Assembly (NCBI GenBank): GCA_029207755.1
Contig: JARCOQ010000002.1
Location: forward strand, 8,821,156-8,885,155
Origin: Chamaea fasciata
Taxonomy: Eukaryota; Chordata; Aves; Passeriformes; Sylviidae
Length of the DNA: 64,000 nt
Direction of reading: 5' to 3'
Shown: piece by piece, positions 11,616 to 24,436 of the stretch
Numbering within the stretch: position 1 is the first letter of the stretch
How the letters are laid out: each line of letters starts with the position of its first letter
Notes under the pieces: generated by a model
Databases searched by the model: none
What the model was told of the DNA's origin: nothing
Seen by the model: the letters and a program-made list of their open reading frames with translations, nothing else
Translations under genes and position numbers: made by a program

Positions 11616-11800
11616 ATCACAGAATCATTAAAGTTGGAAAAAAACCTCCAAAACCGTGAAGTCCAACCTTGTTGACTACAGCTCAGCACTGGGTGCCGCC
11701 TCCAGCCATTTCTTGGATACTTATGACTCCACCACCTCCCTGGGGCAACCCATTCCATTGACAACCCTTTCAGTGAAAAAAAATTCCTCCTTCTTATATG
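11616..11800 (-). mobile_element. CR1 LINE 3' fragment, minus strand
   Basis: Read on the plus strand it starts ATCACAGAATCATTAAAGTTGG, the inverted CR1 3' end in which (ATTCTRTG)-type terminal units appear as CACAGAAT. It continues through 'GACTCCACCACCTCCCTGGG' and 'CAACCCATTCCATTGACAAC' to 'TTTCAGTGAAAAAAAATTCC', hallmarks of avian CR1 3' regions in reverse orientation. The element is therefore transcribed from the minus strand and is 5'-truncated after about 185 bp, which is normal for CR1. Divergence is moderate to high, suggesting an older subfamily. Confidence 0.88.
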
Positions 11801-13372
11801 ACTATAGACACTCACAGGTTAGATTGTACACAGAAATGATTCCTGTGGCAGAGTCAGCAACCACTTCACCAGGGGAAAAAAAAATAGTGAGAAAAGGTCA
11901 ACTGCTTAGGAATCTTTAAGGAAACCTAAACCACAGCTTATTATGCTGCTGCAAGTAGTAAATTTCAGCATGGTCTCTATCAAACAGCTGTACATGAACC
12001 AGTGGTTGATTATGGAGCCCTGAGGTTATGAGGCCCCCATGTCTTCTATTCTTACAGCTAGAAAGATGAACTCAAAATCAAACCCTAATTTTTAATGAAA
12101 TCGTTGGTTTCACTCCCAGGGAAGTTATGAGATTATTATTAAAAGGTGTGCTGCATGCTAGGCAAAAGATTGAGAATACCTTTCCTTGCAAATAAGGTTA
12201 TGAACTAGGCATATGGGTTATATCTGAGACTCCAAAGGGAATTTTGGCCTCCCTGAAGATAATGGAATTTTGTTGTTTTATAAAATGACATTTATTATAA
12301 AAAGACATTTATAATAAAATACCATTGTCATGTTAACAATATTTTATTTCCCAACACTGAACTTCTTGAAAAAGTCTCTTCACCTTTCTAAACACCCTGC
12401 TCTTGTGATATAAAATAAAGATAACGATGAATTACTTCTCTATGTGAGGTACTTTTTAAATTATGATAAAAATCACTGTGAGTCTGCATCCTCAGGAATA
12501 CAGATTTCACTTCTGCATGTCAAATATATGGCACCCAATTGACACCACAATGTTCTTCAATAGAAGATTGGTTCTATACTAACAGAAAATTAAGAAATAA
12601 ATTATATGATTATACTGAAGTTTTATAGTTCTGCATTCATTTGCAGTAGTTAGAGCTTGGCCATTTCTCCTGGCAATGAAATAGATATTTAAAAGTTCTA
12701 TTAAGATGAGAACAAAATCTGGCTAGCACAAATGACTGATCTTAAAGTTACATTCATTTCTATCAAGGAGTGATATTTTTATGGTCCATTCTCCATCGAC
12801 ACTTTGGCAGGTGTCAGAATAATAGCACCGAGCATCAAGGAATTCCCAGAGCTAAGATTCTCAGCAGATGTAAATCAGCAGAGCTAGAATGCATTAGAGT
12901 CACAAGAAATTATATCACCTCAAAATGTGCTCCCAGGTATCTGCTATCCCCACTAAAATACCTCTCAAGTCAGCAGTGTGCACTGTTATCACTCCAATAC
13001 CATTCTCTATTGAGTCTTAAAAGTCATGTGCTAGGCCCGTGAATCAATGCAAAATCCACCAGACTAGAATTGATTAAATTATTGTGATGAGTTTGCAAAT
13101 TTTCTGCATTTTGTGTCCAGCTTTTTCGTAGTCTTACATTTTCTATGTGGCCTCTTTTACTTTTAATTAAAAGTACAATAGTTTTACCCAGTTCTAAACA
13201 AAAAACCTGGCATTTTCAAGTATACTTTGGGGACAGAAGGCACAATCTAAAGATATTATAGGCTTCAGCAATAACATTGGAAGGGAAAAAACAAAAACAA
13301 AAGCAAAAACAACCCTTCTGAATACAAAGCCACAAAATTTCTTCTTTATAGATGACTTTTTTATGATTTCAG
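11801..13372. other. Non-coding stretch
   Basis: AT-rich, with frames of 90 codons or fewer. A near-duplication of GACATTTAT-type words lies around 12288-12318. No gene, RNA gene or named repeat is visible. Confidence 0.55.
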
Positions 13373-13485
13373 GACCTGGCTGCCCACACCCAAGTACTGC
13401 ACAAGTTCCAGGAGTTGTGAGATTGGCCCGTAAGACTTCTTATCTCCAGATGTTAAAAGTGATCTTCACGTGAGAAATATTAAAG
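13373..13485 (+). other. Exon-like segment, 113 bp, probably non-coding if real
   Basis: A pyrimidine-rich acceptor (TTTTTTATGATTTCAG) precedes the segment and a strong donor, AAG|GTAAGG, follows it. All three forward frames contain a stop before the donor, so if spliced it would more likely be an exon of a long non-coding RNA or an untranslated exon. I see nothing else that ties it to a transcript. Confidence 0.15.
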
Positions 13486-14587
13486 GTAAGGAGGCTTTCA
13501 GAAAGCTGTGGAAGCAGGTCCCAGAAAGAGAAAGTAGAATAACATGGAATTAGCTGCAACTGCAAAGCTTGAAAGTAGGAAAAGTTAGAATAGTACAGCA
13601 AGCAAGGGCATGCAACAATAGTCTGAGTGTTAGGTTTGGCTAGGAGAGACCTTAAGACTGCAGAAAAATATGCTTAGCAGGATGGAAAATGGAAACCTTC
13701 ATGAACACTTGGTAGCCAGCACAGTGAATAACTTTTCCCCATTGAATTTATTTATTTATTTATTTACTGTAATACCACAGTATTTCCCTCCCCTGTCAGC
13801 ATTGCTTTCCTGTAATTAAACTTTTGGTTTCTATAGAGAGATGCTGTAGCTATGAAATTTATAATTAAAAATGTTGCCACCAACTTGCAGATTGCAGCTA
13901 GATTCCATGCATCCTTAATGGATCCCATAGCTTTGGCAGAGTGTAATAGGAACAGATTTTTGAGGGAAAATGCCACAGAAGGTGAGAGAATAGAAAATTG
14001 CTTTGGTGTGGTAGATATATCTGCAAAACAAAGCCCACCACTGCACAAACCACCATCTAAATGCTATAAACCATGCATTACAGCTCTTCTGTTGATATTC
14101 TGAAAATAATTATGATTGTGAGCTGTCAGAAAGATTCACTGCACCAGTTACGTTCATCACCAGCTGACAACCTACCTAGGCAAACCCTTTTAAAATCTGA
14201 GCCTCCTACAACACTAATGAGCATTAAGGAACAAAATATATAGCTCCCATGAGTCAGAGGCACAGCATCATAGTTTACCACTGCTATAAACAGTAAATCT
14301 TTGCATATGCCTATTGGCAATGATGCTCCACAAATGTCAGCATAGACTCTTGTTTTCCAGCTTCATCAGTAACGCTCCTCTTCATTACATTTACCATGTG
14401 CAACCTGAAATCAAGCACACTAGCAAAGAGAAGCACGTTTTACACAGAGATTTTTTTTTTTTCTCTTGGGGTAGGAAGAAGTAGGGTGGTATGGAAAGGG
14501 TTTTGTATGACTTTCAAGCGTGGAGAGCTCTCCCCTGAAACTTTCTAGGTTTTTCTCTGAGCACTATACTACTGTTCATTTCCAGTG
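13486..14587. other. Non-coding stretch with overlapping short frames
   Basis: Frames of 83 and 94 codons overlap on opposite strands at about 13.76-14.10 kb. Neither has a family signature. A short (TTTA)n run lies at 13747-13765. The stretch at 13.85-14.05 kb is less AT-biased and could be conserved DNA, but this cannot be shown from one sequence. Confidence 0.5.
13747..13765. repeat. (TTTA)n simple repeat
   Basis: Four to five TTTA units in a row. Confidence 0.9.
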
Positions 14588-14593
14588 AAAGGG

Positions 14594-14707
14594 AGTTTTG
14601 TTTTTTTTGGTTGGGTGTTTTTGGTTGTGGGATTTTGTTTGTTTGTTTGCTTTTATTGTTTGGGGTTTTGTTTTTGTTTTTGTTTGTTTGTTTGTGGTTT
14701 TTTTTTA
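14594..14707. repeat. (GTTT)n / G-T low-complexity tract
   Basis: About 115 bp of G and T only, apart from a few bases, with GTTT units, GGGTTTT words and T runs. It is the reverse-strand version of the CAAA-type tracts elsewhere in the window. Apparent open frames of 65-114 codons across it are low-complexity artefacts rich in Phe, Leu, Val and Cys. Confidence 0.92.
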
Positions 14708-15817
14708 GCAAAATTGGCCATGGAACTCTGCCACAGTCTTTATCATACTCTATTCTGCAAACTGGCCATTTGTCACCATGTCATATGTGCCACAGGATCT
14801 CATTGAGGTGTCATGCCCTCAGAATCCATTCCTGCTCCCAGGAACGAGGCATAATAAAACAGGAGTATATGCCACTAAAGAAAGAAATTGCTTTGTTTGT
14901 CAGGACTGTTGAGAGCAGTAACTTCACTCGGAGGAGCACTCTCATATTATTTTAGCACAGTTGTCACATACACAGATAAACCCAGTGAAATATAGCTTTT
15001 GGGATCATTATTTGTACAGCATTTCAAAACAATTTGCCTTGACCTAGTGCTTCCTACATGATACTTGGAGCTGCTGGGTGCATCCCCAGGCCACTCAAAA
15101 ACTGAAGCCTAGAATAGTCATCAGCTGTGAAGTACCATATGAGAAATATAATTTCATTTAAATAAGACTACAAACAGCACATTGCTAAGTACAGTTTTCT
15201 AATAATATACTAGAGAAAGAACAGGAAAAATGTTCAAATGTTGAGAAACATTTCATACTCTTTCACTAGAAAGCTGAATTTCATTATGCAGTCAGGTACA
15301 ACAATATAAGTTGTGCATGCAGAAGCATATTTTATTTCATTTCCCCCGCCAGTGCTTTTCAGGATGGTGCTTTCCATGGAAATCTGAACTGTCCAAAGGG
15401 AGTTATAGATGGATTGCAGGCAGGAAAAACTTCAAGTGCAAGGTTAAAGTGGAAAACCTTCAATTGGTGGGAAAATCTTCTGACACGTAACAGAACACTC
15501 ATGCACTTTGGACCACTCTGAATCAATAAATATATACCTCCAGTGATCTTTGGGCATGGATGCACACATGCACTATTCTTACTCTCATGTCAAATTCCTG
15601 TGTCCTGGATTTTCTGTATATAGCACTGACATAGGGGTCAATTGATACATGTGATCAATAAGTAAGAATTGCACTGGGGAAGTTTTCCTGCCTTCAGAAC
15701 CAGATGTTTGGAAGGGTTCTTTGCAAAAAAATCCTTGGAAAATCACAGATTTGATTGATGGGTAAAGGAGAGAGGTAAAGAAAAATCAGTAGCCAACCAA
15801 AAAGTCAAAGAGGAGAA
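14708..15817. other. Non-coding stretch
   Basis: No frame above 70 codons other than the tail of the low-complexity one. Composition is a little less AT-rich from about 15.3 kb onward. No named element is seen. Confidence 0.5.
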
Positions 15818-16407
15818 TTAGGGGCTCAAATTGAAGCCTTCCACAGGAAGAAAAAGACAAAGAAACATCCAGCATGCCCACACAGGTCTGGTCTTCCTAA
15901 CCATAGACACATGATTTGCCCAAAAGTTTGTCAAATAAATGGGATTACAGCACTGGTCTTGACAGCAGTGAGACAGCAACCTTTGGGACACAACAACTGG
16001 CTTTTTGGCTGATAACCCTTGGTAGCTGACAGGCAAATTCTGTTTGCCCTGCAAAGAGCCCATCTTGCAGCTTGGTTTACCCTGTCTGGCAACAAATCAC
16101 AACTGGTGACACAGACTCTGTCAGTCCTGCTCTTCTTCCAGTAGGTGGGGAGGATGCCCATCATGACTTGTGTCCAAAAGGAATGGAGCAGAGTGGTGCC
16201 ACAGACCTCCACAGTTAGAGCTGGAATGGAGTCACCAAGGGTCCATTTCTGTGATAGGAATTTGTAGGAATCTGACAAGTCTGGCAAGGTAATCTTCCAG
16301 AGAGAGAGGTGTTTGCAAGCACTTGGGCAGTTACTGCAGTTACTGCAAACCAGATGACAAATTTCTCTTGTGGCTTCTTTGGTCATACACTTATGTCTGA
16401 AAAGCAT
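15818..16407 (-). other. Unexplained open region on the minus strand
   Basis: Two overlapping minus-strand frames stay open here: 158 codons at 15931-16407 and 81 codons at 15818-16063. The first is cysteine-rich near its start (HLVCSNCSNCPSACKHL) and has several Trp residues. The second ends in a hydrophobic stretch (ACWMFLCLFLP). GC is higher than in the surrounding DNA. I do not recognise a family. It may be a decayed retroelement coding remnant, with the two frames separated by an old frameshift, or chance openness in a GC-richer patch. No poly-A signal, splice context or terminal repeat supports a gene call. Confidence 0.2.
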
Positions 16408-16643
16408 TCAAGGAGCAACAAAAAGAAATTACATAGAGCGTAGAGAAAGTATTTCCTTTCACACATTTAACATTTTCCTCATTTTAATTTAATTAAATGC
16501 CTTCCTGGACTTCATCTGTTAAAAAAGCTCATATTCTCTGTTGTTGACTCCATTCATGCAAGTGGATCAGAAGAAGAAAAGAAAATCCAAATTTTACTTC
16601 CAGGCATGTTGAAGTCCAGTGCAGCTTGGTATTCATCTTGCTC

Positions 16644-16660
16644 AAAAAAAAAAAAAAAAA
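16644..16660. repeat. A17 homopolymer
   Basis: Seventeen consecutive As. No retroposed body is recognised upstream. Confidence 0.9.
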
Positions 16661-18473
16661 TACAAACATGTCATATATCTCCACCCAATAAATACCAGAT
16701 AACATTTTCCATAAGTTTTTAGACCACAGTAATTATTCAGTCCACCTCCTGCATAACCTGCCTTTTCACAGACACACAACTACAGTGATGCTTGTAATAA
16801 GTTTTACCTACCATTCACCCTGCTGAAATCTGTTAATTAAGACTTTCAGACGCATGCAATAATCCTACCTTTTCTGCTCCTGGAGGACTATGCATATGCA
16901 TGAGTGATCTCTGCAGCTGGAATGTTAACACTGCTGAGGGTAATATTCTATATTTGAAACAGTAGCCATATGCCCACACAGCACACCTTGCCCCTTTTAC
17001 ATAACTATAAATCCAAATCTACATTCTGGGATATGCAGTGCTTCAGAAAAGATAGTTTGGGTAGGGAAGGTTCACCAGGCAACAAATTTTCTTTAAGCCT
17101 TGGGGAAAAAGGAAAGAAAAAGCTTGCAATAACCGTTCTGATGCTTCCCAAAAATAAAACACAGCTATCAGAGCTCCCTGGCTATTTGACACCTCATTTT
17201 CTCTGCAGTAATAAATACATCTAAGGAAGCTTTTATTTTGATAGTTTTCTCTGAAAAACTCTCCACCCTCTACAATACAAGATTTTCAGTACCTTTGAAG
17301 TTCATTGCACTTATTCAATCTTCCTTACTGCATAAAACACAGAAAAATGTCTTTTCTGGCTGAGAAACAGGAGACCTTTTAGGAAGCTATCCAAGCATTG
17401 TAATATTATAGGATACAGGATTCTTATGCAGTCCATCAGAAAGGGACGCCAAAGTTTGTCTGGACATGTTCTCCAGTAAAATATTTACCTCACAAGCACT
17501 GTCGGAGGCTCCAATTGCTCTCAGGATTCTGACTCCTTTCTTTCACCTCCCAGGAATGTTCTCAGACCAGCTGGCTATTCCAAAATGCAGGACAATCCCA
17601 ATATGCCCCTGTTGTGCTTTCACATGGACAAGATAGGTGTTCAGTCAGAAAGAGAAACCCCCCAAATTATTTTCACTGCCTTTCCATTTCCTCTCTGAGG
17701 ACCCAAACTGGGACCTAGTTCTCCTACTTTCCAAATATTTGAGGTGCCCATGAAAGGCTAAACTAGACTTTAATTCTCATTCTTACATTTCCTGTAAGAA
17801 AGATACTGCCTGCAATGGCTCAACCACGTTGCAGGATTTAAATAATGCTCTCTAACAGGAATAAGATGTGTCCCCTTACTCTTTTCCATACTTAAAAAAA
17901 TTCTGTTTAGTAAACAGGATATTTAAGATAACATCTGTACACAGAAACATAATGTTACTATAGATCTAAAATATGAGAGTAAAATATGAACTTTATTATT
18001 ATCTTGACATTTCCATTCTTAATGTGCAGCAACCTTTCACAGTGGACTTGGCTGGCCTAAGCAGATGCAGTCAAATCCTTGCTGATTGCAACACTACCAA
18101 ACGAGCTGCATTTCATGACATGATTTTCCATTTTAAATACCAAAGACTCCTATCTTAGGGGGCTTGGAATTCAGAGAATCTGCTCAGTACACTAGTCCAA
18201 CCAAATCACCACCCATATATCAGAAGACAGTAACTGATATTCCTAAGGCAGGAAGGAACTATTTTTGCCTCATGTTTGAAGTTCAGTAAGAAGTTTATGT
18301 CATAAGACATAAGGGAGACAAGGTAACTATGACACAGCTGTCCTGTGTCTTTATGGAAGCTCAATCAAATAAAACCTTTTTTTAAAAAGAAAAATATTCA
18401 GATTAATCATTGTGCTTTTTCGATTAAAAAAAAACTCGAAGACATCCATGGAGAGTTAATATTAAAAAAAAAA

Positions 18474-18515
18474 AAACAAACGAAAACAAAAACAACAAAA
18501 CCAAAACAAAGTAAA
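18474..18515. repeat. A-rich low-complexity tract
   Basis: An A run followed by CAAA, CGAAAAC and AACAAAACC words, similar in type to the larger A/C tracts in this window. Confidence 0.85.
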
Positions 18516-20208
18516 ACATCCCCTGACTTTGAAACTATTCATTTTTATTCAGAAAAATTGGACAGAATATTTTCAACTAGCTGTAATAACCTTGCAGTAA
18601 ATGATCCATTTCCTCCACAGATCCTATTCTTCTGATTTTTTTTTCCCCTAATACACAGAAGTAATAAAAAATTTCATCTTAACACACACTTATGTCATAG
18701 TAAATGAAAACAACATATTGGTACAAATAGTCCAAGAGGCAGAATAAGCAATGTGGTCAAATTCCAGCTTCTGTTCTACAGAAATTCTGGGAGATTTTTC
18801 CTTAAAAGAAAAAGGGGAAAGAGAAACAATGGAAATTAGTTGAACTTCTTAACTAAAACCACTCAGCTGCAATATAAAAAATAAAATAATAATAAATAGG
18901 ACCAGTACATCCTCCAGTTGCACCACAAAAACTTTAATTGATTCTCATAGGTATTGCACAGGTGAAGCAGATAACAAATTGAACCTAAGGAATAAACCAA
19001 GAAATTTTTGTCCTATGAAATAAACCTTACTATACCTTCTATCTTCAATGTGTTTCTCATACATGTAGGCACATGTAAAAGCACCTTCAGGAGCAGCAGA
19101 AATGTATTTAAATTAAGATGACAAAATTTTCACTGTGGTGTCTCAGTGAAATCAGCATGCTAGAGGTACTATTTGTGGAAATAACCTAGTTTAGCATCTG
19201 AAGCCATGCATCTCTGGCAGCTATCGACAGGAGATTCTTGTTAGAATATGCCACTTTTCAAAACAGAACAGTTCTCATCCTCAGGTGCCTTTAAAAGGTT
19301 GCCTAATTACTTAAACTGCTTTTATTTTCAATTGATGCTTCCATAGAATGGTTATGGTACTTAATTGATTGAACATTAGGTTCATTTTACATTATGTCTG
19401 ATGAGTTATCGATTGCCCTTTGCTTTCAGGACACTTGGGCCTTTGTTGGTGAAGCACAGAAAAGAGTAAACACCCCAAGCCTCCTGCATCTGTCCTAGCA
19501 GGGCTGTTGCATCTTTCCACACAAAAGCTTCCTCCCCTTGCAGTCCATTGATCCAACAGTGTCTGATGCATTTCAGTCTTGTGAACAGCTCCTCTGGTTG
19601 TTTATTTTCTTCCTCTCATGGCTCCAGTCTTTGAAAGAAGAAAGCTTAAGACTCAAAGAGTTGACCCTTTCTCCTGTTGGGGCACTTAGAGGTAGAGAAT
19701 TTTTGCCATTATAGATAGCTATGGTTACTGATCTCAGCAAAGCATACAAATCAAACCTAAGTTCTCCAAGAGCAGAAGATTCTTCCCTAAGATTACCTGG
19801 TGAAGTCTAAATCTTTTTACTGGGAATTTGTCCTTCAGCTCAATGGACGGTTTAAAGGGTTGAAAAACCACCTTTTAATTTCAGTAATTTGTTATCCTTT
19901 CTGTCGTTTTAGTTTCGTCAAATGAAGGTCAGCACACATTGCAGGGATCACTTAAAAAAAGTAAAACTAAGTTGTTTGTATTGGTTAAGCAAGTGAAAGA
20001 AGACACTCTGAAGTGGTTCTGTTCTGAGGGTACTTAATCAAGCAGAACAGATGTTTATTATACAATTAGGGAACGCTCTGCCATCAGTATGAACAATTCA
20101 TGAAATCAAATTGCTCCATAATACTTTCCATTATTTCACAAACACTTGCTGTGAAGAATTGAGGGTATGCAAAAGCCCAGACCCTGTGTTATTCTCCAGC
20201 CCCAGGCT

Positions 20209-20569
20209 TTATTTAATTACCCAGCAGGGGAAACAATGCTGCCTGTTAGCATAAAGCCAGAAGAGCTGGAGCCTGCTTCAGCTGCCAGCCTGGAACTGAG
20301 GGCTTGGAGAGGAGGGCTGTGTGAGAGGCGTGGCACAACTCCACTGCACTGTGCTCATCCTGCTCCAAAACATAGTCAGGAAGGTAAGAGGCCATCAGAA
20401 GTAGAGAGTTACCCATTCCCAGCTTCAGCAGCTCATACAGAAGATGTTCAGTTATTGGTACCTCCTGGCCCAAACCAGCCAGCACTCAGAGCTCAGGCAC
20501 AGTTCAAGTGTGAGCACAGGGCAGTGACTGGTCCCTCAACATTGTTTCCCCTGCTGGGTAATTAAATAA
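20209..20569. repeat. Perfect 30-bp inverted repeat around a 301-bp core
   Basis: The left arm (20209-20238, beginning TTATTTAATTACCC) is the exact reverse complement of the right arm (20540-20569, ending GGTAATTAAATAA): 30 of 30 bases pair. The core is GC-richer than its surroundings and is not itself palindromic. The next base outside and the next base inside the arms do not pair, so the symmetry ends sharply. Terminal inverted arms around a short core suggest a small non-autonomous DNA transposon, but no target-site duplication is visible. A template-switch event that copied one arm in inverted orientation would explain the perfect identity equally well. A plus-strand frame of 132 codons (20167-20565) covers the element and has no known domain. 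Confidence 0.85.
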
Positions 20570-20581
20570 TTTAAATTAAAT

Positions 20582-20598
20582 GTCCCCTCAGAGGGGAC
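20582..20598. repeat. Small GC-rich palindrome beside the inverted repeat
   Basis: GTCCCCTC-A-GAGGGGAC is a 17-bp palindrome with one central unpaired base, 13 bp beyond the right arm. It could be a dimeric transcription-factor site or the residue of a local inversion. The sequence alone does not decide. Confidence 0.8.
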
Positions 20599-23500
20599 CT
20601 CTCTGTTTTGAAGAACAAAAGATTTGCCTTTTTTACACAGAGTAGTTGCTGTGCTACTCAGCCTGAGGGATGGAGAATCCTTTTTGACCCATCTCATCAA
20701 GGCCAGTGAGTCCCAAATTGGAGAATACCCTAATTTTGGTGCTCCACTCTCTCTGTACCAGATCAGGGGATGTTTCCCAGAAGCTCAGCATCCAGTGACA
20801 CTGTGGAGGGCAGGACACCACTCAGGAAGGAGACGAGAGGAAATTCTGTCACAACTGCTCAGGAAAAGAGGCAGGGAACAAAGTAGCCAAAAAGATGGTT
20901 GGCTAGTGCCTGAAGCAGAGGAGTACTCACTGGAAATCAGGTCCAGGACAACCATCTACTGCCCTTGCAATGCTTTCATCTGAAACAACTGAGTTAAGAA
21001 GAGCCAGACCCCAAAGAAAGAAGCTGTTCCTGTGGCAGGAACCATTGAATGAGATCACTTCACCAGAGCTTTTATCATCAAGACCACGGGTCTGAGACAT
21101 CCTTGACTGGATTCTTTCTTGAGGGAAGGTCTCCCTTGCAGAGTGAGTGGTGGGCATCCAGCTCTCACTGCTAAAACACAGGTACTCCAGCACCCTGACA
21201 GCATCTCCTATAGTCTGTAACACATGGAAACCATTCCAAACTCCAGACACACCCACTGACATTCCCAAATTAATTCTGATTATAATTGTTACAAAAGTGC
21301 TCCAGATCTATGCAGATAGAACTATCTCATAGTTAAAATGCCAGTGGATGACGCTTATGAACACACAGTTTCACTCCTGAGATTTTCAGGACTGATTTAC
21401 CCTTTCATATGCACTGCAGATGGTTTCGTACGATCTGCTGTTAAAAAGGCAGCTCAGACTTAAACCCTTCTATTATTTTTACCTCACGTGTAGAGATGTC
21501 TTCAACAGCACTACCAGAAAAAAACTTTTACGAATTAATGATTTGCCACATGCAGATATAATGATTTTTTTTTTTTTTTCAGGTCTAGACTCAAGGTCTG
21601 ATTTCTAAAGTTGCCCAGTACCATCAGTTCCCATGTAAGCTGCCATTGTTACTGATTTTTCAACTTGCTCACCCATTTCTAGGCCCCAGCCCAGAAAAAG
21701 GAACACAGTACATTATTTCCAATCACCCATTTCTAAGGATAATCATTTGTTCTGTTGCTGGAGTCTTTGAACTTTGCTGAGATACAGGTATACCTTAGCC
21801 TTTACATAAATATTTCTGAGTCTAAAGTTTTAAAAACTTATTTTAACACAGAAAACTTTGAGTGAACAACAGAGGTTGCAACGTGAAAAGTTAAGGCACA
21901 TAAAAAAGAGTTGATCCTCCAGCAGAATTTGGAGCTGGAATAGCTTTGTAAATAACAAAGTCCACACTGTTTATGTAAGTGATTCAGGCTGTATTCTTGC
22001 TCAGCTTCATAGATATGACACAATAATGTAACTGGTCTGTTTCTCTTCTTTCCTAGCTTCATATTAAGGGTTTGCTAACACATGATGACTGTCACAATTC
22101 AGGCACTGCAATAGTGGATTGAAAAACACAACTAAGTAAATGTGCAAATGTTGTTCTAAATTTAAAATGGCTTATTCCAGCAACTAATCTCTTAGTATTA
22201 TTAAGCATTTACAATATGTACTATTCAACTAAGGGTTGATAGTGTTAGATTCTGCTAAAAACTCCAAATATAAGGCCAAACCTTATGACCAGAAACTGTC
22301 ACAGTCAATGAGTGATCAACACCTGACTAAAAGGAACTTAACATTCATTTTCAATTCATTGTTACTTTTCTCCTACAACCTCATACTGGTTTTTTTTTCA
22401 ATGTGAATTGCAGTTGAAAGGCTATGTCTTCACAAAAGATCCCTGCTCTAGAGAAGGAACAAACAATAAAGGATATGCAACCTAATATAACTCTATCTTT
22501 GGCATATTCAGACTTCTAGTCTTTGAAAATATTTATTCCTCTGCTTGGCGCATGAATGAATTTCTCTGATATTTTCTTACGTTTCAATGAAATTACTTTT
22601 TTTCCCATTCAGATCTTGTCTTTGTGTAACCCACAGTAGTACCCTGCTTGGATGTTACTTATTTCTTTTACTTTATATGGAAGATAAAAATATAAGGAAC
22701 TGAGAAAGGAATGATCAGGCCTGTTAATTTTAAAGGGAATCCAAGGAGCATATATGCTGGGAAATTGGCCCTGTGGAAACGGAGCTGATATTAAATCATT
22801 TGGAGAACTGCATCACACCTCTTCCTGCAGCTGTGCAGTCTGGTCAATAAGATTTGTTAATAAACAAAGGGTTCCTTCCCTCTCTTGCAGGTCCTGGGGT
22901 CTGTAACCAAAATTCCCATGAGACTTTAGATGGTGGCATTTTTTGGTCAGCTTTCTTGGAGGAGGTCTTAGAAACTCTTTACCACTAGAGTGGTAAAAAA
23001 ACCAGACTAAACCCTCTGTGACAGGAACCATGAACACCTTCCTACTCACTTTGCCTTTCATTCAACATGTCTCTCAAAAAGGAAAGACCCCTCTGGTCTG
23101 TGCTCAGCCCTTGCACTGCAGATTGTCCCTGTCTTTTAGTCAACTAAGTATATAAAATTCCTTTGAACACAGTTCAGTCTTGACTGCACTTAGTGTTTAA
23201 ATGCCAGATGGTATCTGGCCTTATAAATAAATAATTTCTGTTGGATCTCTGAGATTATTGCTCAAGTCCCTTATTGCAATTGTTCTCTTTTGAAACAGAT
23301 GCAGGAGAAGTTAATAAGGCAGCATAATGACATAATATTTAACATAAAACTATTTTATTATAAAAAGTTAGATATCTTTCAACACCTACTTGGAGCAAGA
23401 AAAATATTCTCAAACAAAAAACATTTTGAAGTACTTTTCCCTGCCCCAACCTTATTACCATCATTAAAATTTTCAGTTTGCATCCATTCATTACAAATGC

Positions 23501-23910
23501 AAATCAAGTAAAAGACAGATTTAAGAAAACACAGTAGCAGATTTTTCATAAATAACATCAGATCTTCTAAGTCTATAAAATCATTGTAAATAGTTTTGCT
23601 GGCACTGAAAATGACTAGGCATGGCCCAGGGAAGGAAAGAATTACTTTAAGAAAATACTGCTCAACAGTGACAATTCTTACTTCATTAGTTTCACAAAAA
23701 GCTGTGAAAAAAAAGAGAGTTTCTCCCCAGAAGAGAGGAGATAGAGACTTTAATGCCTACCACTAAAATACTGACAAAATTCTGTTGCTCCTTCCCAAAT
23801 ATTTGTGAAATTTGATGACAGTTACAAGTTTGGAATATTCATGTCTAAACCACTTATATTCATATTCAGTATTTGCAAGGTTTGAGACCAACTAATGTGC
23901 TAATTAAGGG

Positions 23911-23937
23911 GTTGTTTTGTTTTGTTTTGTTTTTTTG
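23911..23937. repeat. (GTTTT)n simple repeat
   Basis: Three to four GTTTT units ending in a T run. Confidence 0.9.
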
Positions 23938-24436
23938 CTAATACCATCTTTACTGGCAGTATCTTTTCCCATGTATAACCTTCACCCAAAATGTTCATTA
24001 AATGGATGTTGGGACATGCCAGCTTCTGAAACAATAGGTCTTGGTGAAACCAGAAGTCAGCAGCTACAGAGCTAAGAATAAAAGGAATCTACCTGGCACT
24101 GAATGCTCTGCTTTGCCAACAAATGCTTTAAAGCAGCTCAAAAATTGTGGACAAAAACATCCTGATCTTGGATTATATGGAGCCTTTGCCATTTCCTGAG
24201 CTAAAATAAGCACACAGTTTTGCAGACTCATTTAAAATCAGAACCTTGCTATGGATTTACTGCATTTGAGGACTAGGACTTACCACTTCTTTTTGTTGCC
24301 ATGTGGTGAATAAGATCTCCAGAAGACTGCCACCTCCAATGTGATTGAGGATATACAGCAAAACCAGAGAAGAGCCAAAATAAATGTTTACAAAATGGAC
24401 AAAAAGGTCACCTGAAGCTCTGGATAAATCTTCCTG

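Larger units (their letters stand above)
16408..20208. other. Non-coding stretch
   Basis: Holds an A17 run at 16644-16660 and an A-rich tract with interspersed C near 18474-18515. Frames are below 100 codons. Otherwise it is AT-rich DNA with no element I can name. Confidence 0.5.

Noticed and set aside
14611..14955. 114-codon plus-strand frame
   Set aside because: It starts in the GTTT tract. The apparent hydrophobic segment is low-complexity.
22790..23070. Possible old LTR or retroposon around AATAAACAAAGG
   Set aside because: No TG...CA ends, no family resemblance and no target duplication could be found.
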